Shown piece by piece: positions 1 to 5,716 of a stretch of 6,152 bases of DNA. The notes beneath the pieces are model-generated. The model saw only the letters and a list, made by a program, of their open reading frames with translations, did no database searches and was not told the DNA's origin. Made by a program: the position numbers and the translations under genes. Source of the DNA: Paracoccaceae bacterium (lineage in GTDB: Bacteria > Pseudomonadota > Alphaproteobacteria > Rhodobacterales > Rhodobacteraceae); assembly GCA_002712045.1 (NCBI GenBank), contig PARX01000031.1, positions 1-6,152 of the forward strand, given 5' to 3'. Numbering within the stretch: position 1 is the first letter of the stretch; every line of letters starts with the position of its first letter.

Positions 1-229
1 GGATGGAGAATCAAAATTACAGATCGAAAATTTACTTAAACAGGCGGTAAGTAACGATACTAAAATTATAATGGCGACCCATGACTTAGGCCAAGCAAAA
101 CGACTAGGGGAGGAGGTATTATTTTTGCACAATGGAAAGATTATCGAGACTTCGTCTGTTAAAACTTTTTTTAACAAACCTCAGACAGTTGAAGCTTTAA
201 CTTTTTTACGGGGAGATATTCTTCGATGA
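1..229 (+). CDS. tupC: ABC transporter ATP-binding protein, C-terminal fragment (probable tungstate importer TupC)
   Basis: This is the 3' end of an ABC-type ATPase gene cut by the left edge; the first full codon is at 2 and the TGA stop at 227-229, leaving 75 codons. The fragment opens with D-G-E-S, which fits the D-loop just after Walker B (usually NLDG), and then carries the H-loop/switch motif ATHDLGQAKRLGEEVLFL and a typical HNGKIIE strand. Walker A, the signature motif and Walker B are therefore outside the window. The protein would power import from the inner face of the cytoplasmic membrane. The substrate cannot be read from this fragment. It is inferred from the TupA-like binding protein, whose ATG overlaps this stop (ATGA, 226-229), so the two are very probably co-transcribed and translationally coupled. 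Alternative: a molybdate or other oxyanion ATPase. The ABC ATPase call is firm; the tungstate label depends on the neighbour. Confidence 0.88.
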   Translation, partial: DGESKLQIENLLKQAVSNDTKIIMATHDLGQAKRLGEEVLFLHNGKIIETSSVKTFFNKPQTVEALTFLRGDILR

Positions 230-1044
230 AAAATTTTATAATTATGGTCGTAATAGTTTTAAACCAATTCATCCTTATGAATTTTGCGTTAGCAAATGAC
301 TCTAATTTTAAATTAGCTGTAACAACTTCATTTCATAATTCTGGGCTTTCAGATGTTTTGGTTCCAGAACTTGAAAAAGATACTGGAATAATTGTAGATT
401 TGTTGGTTGTTGGCACAGGACAAGCTCTCAAATTAGGTAGCAGAGGCGATGTGGATGCGATTCTGGTACATTCAAAGACGGCCGAAGAATCATTTGTTGC
501 GAAGGGGTTTGCACCATATCGTAGAGAAATAATGTACAATGATTTTGTTTTGATTGGTTCAAAATCTGATCCTGCGGTAATCAAGAATTTGAAAAACTTA
601 AAATTAATTTTAGAAACAATTAAAAACTCTAAATCAGTGTTTATTAGTCGTGGTGATGATAGTGGGACACATAAGTTGGAACTGTTACTTTGGAGAAAAG
701 CAGGCCAACAACCAGAAAAATTTTTAGTCGATTGGTATTGGGAGGTCGGTGCTGGAATGGGTGCAGCATTAAATATGGCCTCGGAGCTATCAGCATATGT
801 TATAAGTGATAGGGCAAGTTGGTTAAATTTTGGCCGAAAAGGGGATTTAGAAATTTTATTTGAGGGTGATGAGCAACTTTTCAATCAGTATTCTTATTTA
901 CCAATTTCCTCTGTATTATATCCCAAAATTAAATATCAAAAAGCAAGAATAGTAGAAAACTGGTTAGTATCAAAAAAAGCAGGTGAATTGATGAAAAATT
1001 ATAAAATCATGGGTCAGAATCTTTTTTTCCCAAACCCAAAGTAG
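226..1044 (+). CDS. tupA: Tungstate ABC transporter, periplasmic substrate-binding protein TupA
   Basis: This is a 272-aa extracytoplasmic solute-binding protein that would capture tungstate in the periplasm and deliver it to the TupB/TupC transporter, supplying tungsten for tungstoenzymes such as some formate dehydrogenases. Residues 1-23 form a signal peptide: K2, a hydrophobic core, and an ALA|ND cleavage site after A23. Family hallmarks follow in order: VTTSFHNSGLSDVLVP (32-47), VGTGQALKLG (62-71), GDVDAILVH (74-82), a YNDFVLIG block (104-111), SRGDDSGTHKLE (141-152), the WYWEVGAGMGAAL segment (170-182) and AYVISDRASWL (190-200). The SRGDDSGTH block, including R142, is characteristic of TupA rather than ModA. 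Length fits the family. The start is supported by GGGGAG at 210-215 inside the preceding gene, by the ATGA overlap and by the signal peptide directly after it. The ligand-loop sequence TTSFHNSG differs slightly from the more usual TTTSTxxSG form. Selectivity for tungstate over molybdate is inferred from family similarity only. Confidence 0.9.
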   Translation: MKNFIIMVVIVLNQFILMNFALANDSNFKLAVTTSFHNSGLSDVLVPELEKDTGIIVDLLVVGTGQALKLGSRGDVDAILVHSKTAEESFVAKGFAPYRREIMYNDFVLIGSKSDPAVIKNLKNLKLILETIKNSKSVFISRGDDSGTHKLELLLWRKAGQQPEKFLVDWYWEVGAGMGAALNMASELSAYVISDRASWLNFGRKGDLEILFEGDEQLFNQYSYLPISSVLYPKIKYQKARIVENWLVSKKAGELMKNYKIMGQNLFFPNPK

Positions 1045-1067
1045 TTTAAATCAAATTTATTTTATTT

Positions 1068-1102
1068 TTGACCTTGAAGATGACGCATTTGTTGCGTATT
1101 CG
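1068..1102 (+). promoter_or_regulatory. Tentative promoter of the tRNA-Gln gene
   Basis: The 70-nt gap between the tupA stop and the tRNA holds TTGACC (1068-1073) and, directly after it, TTGAAG (1074-1079). The second is followed after 17 nt by TATTCG (1097-1102), which would put the transcription start a few bases before the tRNA 5' end at 1115. TTGACC is the better -35 match but has no good -10 at 16-18 nt. No convincing terminator separates tupA from the tRNA, so read-through expression is an alternative. The match is weak and the call tentative. Confidence 0.3.
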
Positions 1103-1114
1103 GTTTCTCGCTGC

Positions 1115-1189
1115 TGGGGTGTAGCCAAGTGGTAAGGCAACGCTTTTTGGTAGCGTGTACCGTAGGTTCGAATCCTACCACCCCAGCCA
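1115..1189 (+). tRNA. tRNA-Gln (anticodon UUG), CCA encoded
   Basis: All arms fold without mismatch. The acceptor stem is TGGGGTG (1115-1121) with CACCCCA (1179-1185). The D-stem is GCC/GGC (1124-1126 with 1136-1138). The anticodon stem is ACGCT/AGCGT (1140-1144 with 1152-1156), with loop TTTTGGT and anticodon TTG at 1147-1149. The variable loop is 5 nt (1157-1161). The T-arm is GTAGG/CCTAC around TTCGAAT (1162-1178). The discriminator is G1186 and a genomically encoded CCA follows at 1187-1189. The weak T1:A72 first pair, G73 and UUG anticodon match known identity elements for bacterial glutaminyl-tRNA. It reads CAA codons, and CAG by wobble. It stands alone, with the convergent GMC gene ending 29 nt downstream. 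Confidence 0.97.
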
Positions 1190-1218
1190 AGCAATTTTCA
1201 CAGGCCATTTAAGCTATT

Positions 1219-2835
1219 TTAGTAACTTTCAAGAATTTTTTCAGCAGCTTTACCAGCTATCATCATCGTTGGTGCGTTAGTATTTCCTGAAACTAAGGCC
1301 GGCATAATAGAGCAATCCACAACTCTTAAACCTTCAACCCCATTTACTCTAAGGTCTAAATCAAGAACATCATTTTTTTGAGGTCCCATTCTACAAGTAC
1401 CTGCGGGGTGAAAAATTGTTCTTGCTTGCTCCCGAATACGGTCATCAAGTGTATTAGAGCCAACCTTAGAAGAGACGCTATTGCCAGGCCAAATTTCATC
1501 TTCAACCATATCACTTATTGGCTTTTGGTGAAAAATTTCTCTTGCTAATCTTATTCCTCTTCGAAGTGTGTCTAGATCTTCAGGATCTGCTAACATATTT
1601 GCATAAAACTTAAGTGAAGCATTTGGATTGCTCGTATCAAGATATAATCGGCTTCTAGACTTAGGCCTCATGGTCATTGGACTTACTTGAACAGCGTGGA
1701 TGGGTAGCGGTGGTTTTCCAGGTGGTCCAGCAGCGAAGGGAGCAAAATTAAATTGGACGTCGGGGCGACCTTTACCATTTGTATCAACGCAAGCCCCGGC
1801 TTCCAATATATTTGACGTCAATAGTCCGCGTTTTAATGCATAATAATTAAGCCCGTTTTTGATGGCCTTAAAACCTTTGTCTTCGTCATGTAATCCAATT
1901 TTTTTTCTCAATTTCATTGTCACTGGAGTACCAACGTGGTCTTGAAGATTTGCTCCAACATTTACTGAGTTATGAATCACATCTATGCCTGCTCTTAGTA
2001 AATTTTCTTCAGGACCAATACCTGATTGCATTAATAATTTTGGACTTTGAAAGCTTCCTGCCGATAAAATTATCTCTCTTTTTGCTTTTAGTTTTTTTTG
2101 ACCAAATTGATTGCTAATTGCGACTTCTGTCGCTTTGTAATTGGAAAATAAAATATTGTGAGCCTTGGTATTTGTTAACAATGTTAGTTGTTCAGATCGA
2201 AGTTGAGGTTTTAGAAAACTTGTAGCTGCAGAGTATCTCTTTCCTTTATGGGCTGTTACTTGATACCATCCAGTGCCCTCCTGATTAGAGCCGTTGAAAT
2301 CTTCATTGGGTGATAAGCCAGCCTGAAGAGCTGATTCAATAATCGCTGAATTTATAGGATGCTTATACTCAGGATCTGAGACACGTAATGGTCCATCTTG
2401 ACCATGAAATGGCTTTGCCAACCGGGTATTTTTTTCTTGGTTTATGAAGATTGGAAGTACATCCTTGTAACTCCAACCCGTGCATCCATGATTAGTCTCC
2501 CAATCGTTATAATCCTTTGCTTGCCCACGCATATAAATCATACCGTTTATGGAGGAGCCGCCTCCCAATACAGTGCCTTGCGGGACTACGAAGTTTCTAT
2601 AATCTAAGCTCGCATCTGGCTCAGATATTACTCTTGATGCATCCTGAGTGTTAAGAGTTTTAAACATTGTGGCAGGTATGTGTATCCAACGGCTCGTATC
2701 CTTACGACCTCCCTCTATCAAGCAAACTGAAAATCGACCGTCTTTTATTATTTCGGATGCTAATACACAGCCAGCAGCACCTGCTCCAATTATGATGTAA
2801 TCAAATTCAGTTTCCGGTTTTAGGCCTTTATTCAT
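1219..2835 (-). CDS. FAD-dependent GMC-family oxidoreductase (choline/alcohol dehydrogenase-like)
   Basis: This is a complete 538-aa glucose-methanol-choline oxidoreductase, expected to oxidise an alcohol to an aldehyde or acid with FAD. The ADP-binding fold FDYIIIGAGAAGCVLASEI (11-29) has the GxGxxG glycines G17, G19 and G22, and E41-G-G ends the second strand. GMC signature 1 lies around GGGSSINGMIYMRG (91-104), signature 2 around SAGSFQSPKLLMQSGIGP (258-275). Near the C-terminus FHPAGTCRMG (475-484) supplies H476, and SGNTNAPTMMIAGKAAEKI (516-534) supplies N520, the usual catalytic His/Asn pair. Length is normal and there is no signal peptide or frameshift. The minus-strand start is ATG at 2835-2833, with GGAG (complement of 2848-2851) 12 nt upstream, a rather long spacing, but the FAD fold begins only ten codons in. 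It is divergent from the epoxide hydrolase gene across a 179-nt spacer and convergent with the tRNA. The family includes choline, PEG and long-chain alcohol dehydrogenases and the substrate cannot be fixed, so no gene symbol is given. Confidence 0.93.
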   Translation of the reverse strand: MNKGLKPETEFDYIIIGAGAAGCVLASEIIKDGRFSVCLIEGGRKDTSRWIHIPATMFKTLNTQDASRVISEPDASLDYRNFVVPQGTVLGGGSSINGMIYMRGQAKDYNDWETNHGCTGWSYKDVLPIFINQEKNTRLAKPFHGQDGPLRVSDPEYKHPINSAIIESALQAGLSPNEDFNGSNQEGTGWYQVTAHKGKRYSAATSFLKPQLRSEQLTLLTNTKAHNILFSNYKATEVAISNQFGQKKLKAKREIILSAGSFQSPKLLMQSGIGPEENLLRAGIDVIHNSVNVGANLQDHVGTPVTMKLRKKIGLHDEDKGFKAIKNGLNYYALKRGLLTSNILEAGACVDTNGKGRPDVQFNFAPFAAGPPGKPPLPIHAVQVSPMTMRPKSRSRLYLDTSNPNASLKFYANMLADPEDLDTLRRGIRLAREIFHQKPISDMVEDEIWPGNSVSSKVGSNTLDDRIREQARTIFHPAGTCRMGPQKNDVLDLDLRVNGVEGLRVVDCSIMPALVSGNTNAPTMMIAGKAAEKILESY

Positions 2836-2902
2836 TATGCTTAATCGCTCCAGTTATTAATAAGTTTACTGTTTTAGATTGGCTCATTTACTTAAAGGTA
2901 TT

Positions 2903-2931
2903 TTGTAAAGCGTTAATTAATCAATTATCAT
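2903..2931 (+). promoter_or_regulatory. Candidate sigma70-type promoter P1 reading toward the epoxide hydrolase
   Basis: TTGTAA (2903-2908, 4 of 6 matches to the -35 consensus) is followed after exactly 17 nt by TATCAT (2926-2931, 5 of 6 matches to TATAAT). The start would be near 2938, giving a leader of roughly 75 nt to the ATG at 3015. The -10 lies inside the spacer of the inverted repeat at 2917-2939, so a protein bound there would block or modulate this promoter. AT-rich spacers produce such matches by chance, so confidence is moderate to low. Confidence 0.38.
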
Positions 2932-2939
2932 TTGATTAA
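2917..2939. promoter_or_regulatory. Operator-like perfect inverted repeat (8-bp arms, 7-nt spacer)
   Basis: TTAATCAA at 2917-2924 is the exact reverse complement of TTGATTAA at 2932-2939; the 7-nt spacer is TTATCAT. The dyad centre is 2928, about midway in the spacer between the two divergent genes, so one regulator could act on both. The spacer contains the -10 candidate of P1 on the plus strand and GATAAT (complement of 2924-2929) on the minus strand. Dyads of this size are typical binding sites for dimeric repressors, but no regulator gene is in the window. A rho-independent terminator is unlikely because the arms contain almost no G or C. Confidence 0.42.
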
Positions 2940-2962
2940 AGATATCTAATTTCCATTTCAAT

Positions 2963-2991
2963 TTGAACTGCTGTAAATCTTATTCTAAAGT
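2963..2991 (+). promoter_or_regulatory. Candidate sigma70-type promoter P2, proximal to the epoxide hydrolase
   Basis: TTGAAC (2963-2968) is followed after 17 nt by TAAAGT (2986-2991); each hexamer matches consensus at 4 of 6 positions. The start would be near 2998, leaving a leader of about 17 nt with AGG at 3007-3009 as ribosome binding site. The -35 is part of a small palindrome, TTCAA-T-TTGAA (2957-2967), and the -10 lies between the arms of the 9-bp inverted repeat at 2972-3001. It is an alternative or addition to P1. Confidence 0.35.
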
Positions 2992-3001
2992 CAGATTTAC
3001 A
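2972..3001. promoter_or_regulatory. Operator-like perfect inverted repeat (9-bp arms, 12-nt spacer) just upstream of the epoxide hydrolase
   Basis: TGTAAATCT at 2972-2980 is the exact reverse complement of AGATTTACA at 2993-3001, with 12 nt between. The arm centres are 21 bp apart, two helical turns, so both half-sites face the same side of the DNA, as for a dimeric regulator. The right arm ends 13 nt before the ATG and 5 nt before the AGG ribosome binding site. Alternative reading: if transcription starts at the upstream promoter P1, the repeat forms a 9-bp RNA stem next to the ribosome binding site and could affect translation. The repeat is certain; its function is inferred. Confidence 0.45.
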
Positions 3002-3014
3002 AAAGTAGGTGTGA

Positions 3015-4163
3015 ATGTCGATACTCAAAACATTTAAAATAGATGTTTGTCAAAGGGATCTAAACTTTATTTATAAAAAAGTTTCTGAATATCCATGGCA
3101 TGAAATGCCAAGTGATGGTGGTTGGCAGTTTGGTGCAAATATTGATTTTATGAAAGACCTTTGTAAATATTGGGTTAAGCAGTTTGATTGGAAAAGACAG
3201 GAAGATAAGATCAATTTGTTTGATAACTTTACTGCAGAGGTAGATGGAATTGAGGTGCATTTTATTTATGAGAGAGGGAGTGGTTCAAAACCAAAACCAT
3301 TGATAATCAGCCATGGCTGGCCTGGTTCAATTATTGAATTTATTGAAATTATAGATCCTTTAGCGCATCCCGAGAGATATGGAGGAAATGCTGAAGACGC
3401 CTTTGATGTGATTGTTCCATCACTTGTGGGATTTGGATTTTCAGGAAAACCACCTAGGCCATATGGCCCAAGAAGGATGGCATTGATTTTTAATAAACTG
3501 ATGACTGAAGTATTAGGATATAAGAGTTATATCGCTCAGGGTGGCGATTGGGGTGGTACTATATCAACTTGGTTAGGTTATGATTATCCAAAATTTTGTG
3601 AGGGAATCCATATCAATATTATGACTGTAAGGCATTATGAAGGACCAAAGGGTGTGGAAGAGGAGCTTTGGGCATCGACGTTTGAAGAAGATCAGATACC
3701 AGAGAACGGATATCGGATATTGCAAGCAACGAAGCCCCAAACATTGAGTTATGGAATGATGGATAGTCCTGTAGGAATTGCCGCGTGGATAATTGAAAAA
3801 TTTTATTCTTGGTCAGATAATAAAAGGGGTGATATTGAGACAGTTTTTTCCAAGGATGTGTTGCTAACAAATATTATGATTTATATCATCACTAAGACCT
3901 TCAATACTGCATCGTGGATCTACTATGGTCGAGAGGAAGAGGGAGGGAGAGTTTTATCCAAAAAGGGAAAACGAGTAGAAGTGCCAACCGCCTGTGCCTT
4001 GTTTCCAGCTGAAATGTCTTCATGGCCTCCTAGATCTTATGTTGATAGGGTATATAATGTAAGACAGTGGACTGAAATGCCGAGTGGTGGGCATTTTGCA
4101 GCAATGGAGCAGCCTAAGTTTTTAATTGAAGATCTGAGAAACTTTGTGAGATCACTTAAGTGA
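3015..4163 (+). CDS. Epoxide hydrolase, microsomal/juvenile-hormone type (EHN domain plus alpha/beta-hydrolase fold)
   Basis: This 382-aa enzyme is expected to add water to an epoxide, giving a vicinal diol through a covalent ester intermediate. Residues 1-110 form the EHN N-terminal domain, with YPWHEMPSDGGWQFGAN (26-42) and a DNFTAEVDGIEVHFIYER block (70-87). The alpha/beta-hydrolase core shows the oxyanion-hole motif HGWPGS (100-105), the DVIVPSLVGFGFS strand-turn (131-143) and the nucleophile elbow GGDWGG with D178. The lid carries KPQTLSYGMMDSPVGIAAWIIEKFYSWSD (240-268) and WIYYG (301-305), likely sources of the two epoxide-activating tyrosines. FPAE supplies E333 and GGHFAAMEQP supplies H360; their 27-residue spacing equals that of Glu404 and His431 in mammalian microsomal epoxide hydrolase. 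The triad is therefore complete. Unlike mammalian mEH there is no N-terminal membrane anchor, so it should be cytosolic. The start is supported by AGG (3007-3009) 5 nt upstream. The sulfatase follows after 41 nt, probably in the same operon. The substrate is unknown. Confidence 0.93.
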   Translation: MSILKTFKIDVCQRDLNFIYKKVSEYPWHEMPSDGGWQFGANIDFMKDLCKYWVKQFDWKRQEDKINLFDNFTAEVDGIEVHFIYERGSGSKPKPLIISHGWPGSIIEFIEIIDPLAHPERYGGNAEDAFDVIVPSLVGFGFSGKPPRPYGPRRMALIFNKLMTEVLGYKSYIAQGGDWGGTISTWLGYDYPKFCEGIHINIMTVRHYEGPKGVEEELWASTFEEDQIPENGYRILQATKPQTLSYGMMDSPVGIAAWIIEKFYSWSDNKRGDIETVFSKDVLLTNIMIYIITKTFNTASWIYYGREEEGGRVLSKKGKRVEVPTACALFPAEMSSWPPRSYVDRVYNVRQWTEMPSGGHFAAMEQPKFLIEDLRNFVRSLK

Positions 4164-4192
4164 CTCGAATTGATAAATTTTAGTTTGTTATT

Positions 4193-4207
4193 GGGGTAGG
4201 CAACTTG
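4193..4207 (+). promoter_or_regulatory. Ribosome binding site and TTG start of the sulfatase gene
   Basis: GGGGTAGG (4193-4200) precedes a TTG start at 4205-4207: the GGGG block ends 8 nt upstream and AGG 4 nt upstream. TTG is chosen because the first conserved sulfatase strand (NIVLIFTDNQQ) begins only seven codons later, and the next in-frame ATG (codon 124) lies beyond the catalytic Cys and Lys. The 41-nt gap after the epoxide hydrolase has no hairpin or clear promoter, which favours co-transcription. Confidence 0.6.
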
Positions 4208-5716
4208 AAAAAAATTAAGAAAAAAAATATCGTCTTAATCTTTACTGATAATCAACAAGCCTCCACATTAGGATGTTACGGAAATGAAGAGATTCATACC
4301 CCAAATCTTGATTTGTTGTCCCAAAGAAGTTTTACTTTTAATAATGCTTTTTGCCCCAATGCTTTTTGTTCACCATGTCGGGCATCTGTTTTAACTGGTC
4401 TTTTGCCATCTCAGCATGGAGTCCATAGTTGGATTGATGATCGAAGAAGTAATGAATGGCCAATTGGTTGGCATGCGTTGGATGGTTTAAATACGTTACC
4501 AGAAATACTAAAAAGCAATGGTTATGAAACTGCTTTGATTGGTAAGTACCATTTAGGAGAGCCTAAAACGCCGATGAGTGGCTTTGATCATTGGGTAACT
4601 ATGGCCGATGGGCATGTTAGGAGCTTTTTTAGGAATGAAATTTTTGAAAACGGTAGTAACTATTTTCACGAAGGCCATTCAGTTGACTTTTTTACATCAA
4701 AAGCAGTCTCTTTTCTAAAGAAAAATACTAATAATGAGAAACCCTTTTTTTTGTATTTACCGTATCCTGCACCTTATGGGCATTGGCCTGCAACACAAGA
4801 AAAAGATGAGTGCAGACATTCTGAGCGATACAAAGATTGCGCAATGAATTCTGTCCCTCGTGAAAGTTTAAGTCGAGAAGCAATTAAGAATTACGATATG
4901 GTTAAATCCCAGTCTGGAAAAGGTATGGATTATTCGATGCTTTTAAGAGCTCCAAATGATCTGGACACTTTAAGGAATTATTATGCACAAATCTCAATGG
5001 TTGACGATGGTGTTGGTGAAATTATTTCGACCTTGGATGAGTTGAGTTTAATGGATGAAACCCTATTTATCTTCACGGCAGATCATGGTTTGTCGGTTGG
5101 GCATCATGGGTTTTGGGGGCATGGCGCTGCTACTTTCCCATCCAATCTACACAAAGCTGCACATTCTGTTCCAATGATCATAAGAAATGGTGATGAAACG
5201 AAGATTGGACAAAGATCAGATCTAATGGTTTCAAATATGGACATTTTTTCGACAATATTAGATGTAACTAAAATTGAACAAATTGATGATAGTATAAGTG
5301 TGCCTAGCCGTTCACTTTTACCAATATTGAGTGATCAAATAACGGATTGGGGGCAGGACGCAGTTTTTTCTGAGCAAGAAGAAACTAGAGTAGTAAGAAC
5401 TCAAAAATTTGTATATTTTAAGAGATTTAAAGATTCAAAGAATTTTAATTTGGACGATGAACTATTTGACGTAGAAAATGACCCAAAAGAGCAAAAAAAT
5501 TTAATTAATGAACCTCATTATTTATCGGTAAAGAATAAATTAGACCAATTGCTTGAGGATTTTTTTAAAATTTATTCTGACTCTAAAGCTGACTTATGGA
5601 ATGGAGGTAAGTCATTGCAAAATTCTACTCGAAAAGCTTTGTGGAAAAACGCCTGGGGAGATGATTGGGAGCCAGTGTATCAATATAACTCAGACGTTAA
5701 AAAAACTCTAAAATGA
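4205..5716 (+). CDS. Type I (formylglycine-dependent, Cys-type) sulfatase
   Basis: This 503-aa enzyme of the alkaline-phosphatase superfamily is expected to hydrolyse a sulfate ester. NIVLIFTDNQQ (8-18) supplies the metal ligand D15. The maturation motif C55-S-P-C58-R59, followed by ASVLTG, marks a Cys-type sulfatase in which C55 must be oxidised to formylglycine. SQHGVHSW (69-76) and GKYHLG (113-118, usually GKWHLG) give the conserved K114 and H116, and FTADHGLSVGHHGFWGHG (290-307) gives the second metal pair D293/H294. A C-terminal subdomain contains RVVRTQKFVYFKRF and DELFDVENDPKEQKNL (418-433), typical of the family. There is no signal peptide; the N-terminus is short and lysine-rich (MKKIKKKN), so the protein should be cytosolic. 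The start is TTG. The stop overlaps the ATG of an FGE-like gene, which fits maturation in the same compartment. Substrate specificity (choline sulfate, aryl, alkyl or sugar sulfate) cannot be deduced; choline sulfatase is possible but diagnostic residues were not identified. Confidence 0.93.
   Translation: MKKIKKKNIVLIFTDNQQASTLGCYGNEEIHTPNLDLLSQRSFTFNNAFCPNAFCSPCRASVLTGLLPSQHGVHSWIDDRRSNEWPIGWHALDGLNTLPEILKSNGYETALIGKYHLGEPKTPMSGFDHWVTMADGHVRSFFRNEIFENGSNYFHEGHSVDFFTSKAVSFLKKNTNNEKPFFLYLPYPAPYGHWPATQEKDECRHSERYKDCAMNSVPRESLSREAIKNYDMVKSQSGKGMDYSMLLRAPNDLDTLRNYYAQISMVDDGVGEIISTLDELSLMDETLFIFTADHGLSVGHHGFWGHGAATFPSNLHKAAHSVPMIIRNGDETKIGQRSDLMVSNMDIFSTILDVTKIEQIDDSISVPSRSLLPILSDQITDWGQDAVFSEQEETRVVRTQKFVYFKRFKDSKNFNLDDELFDVENDPKEQKNLINEPHYLSVKNKLDQLLEDFFKIYSDSKADLWNGGKSLQNSTRKALWKNAWGDDWEPVYQYNSDVKKTLK

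Noticed and set aside
333..884. 183-codon open frame on the minus strand opposite the binding-protein gene
   Set aside because: It lies wholly antisense to tupA, which has a signal peptide and full family motifs. The translation is Ser/Pro-rich with no recognisable domain, as expected of an antisense shadow.
1083..1097. Small hairpin ACGCA-TTTGT-TGCGT between tupA and the tRNA as a possible terminator
   Set aside because: The stem is only 5 bp and is not followed by a T-run (the next bases are ATTCGG), so it does not meet the usual pattern of an intrinsic terminator. It also overlaps the candidate tRNA promoter.
1111..1221. Attachment site or genomic-island boundary at the tRNA-Gln 3' end
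   Set aside because: There is no integrase, no direct repeat of the tRNA 3' end within the window, and no evident change in base composition across the tRNA.
1917..2607. Two plus-strand open frames (1917-2117 and 2398-2607) inside the GMC gene
   Set aside because: Both are antisense to conserved GMC coding sequence, short, and without recognisable domains.
2836..2925. Minus-strand promoter for the GMC gene
   Set aside because: GATAAT (complement of 2924-2929) is a fair -10, but no acceptable -35 sits 16-18 nt upstream. TTGATT (complement of 2919-2924) has no good -10 at the right spacing. No minus-strand promoter could be supported.
3060..3870. Two minus-strand open frames (3060-3260 and 3619-3870) inside the epoxide hydrolase gene
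   Set aside because: Both are antisense to conserved catalytic and lid regions of the hydrolase, and their translations resemble no family I recognise.
3015..4163. Haloalkane dehalogenase or generic alpha/beta hydrolase instead of epoxide hydrolase
   Set aside because: The EHN N-terminal domain, HGWP, GGDWGG, the YGMMDSP lid segment and the E333/H360 spacing together point to the microsomal-type epoxide hydrolase family.
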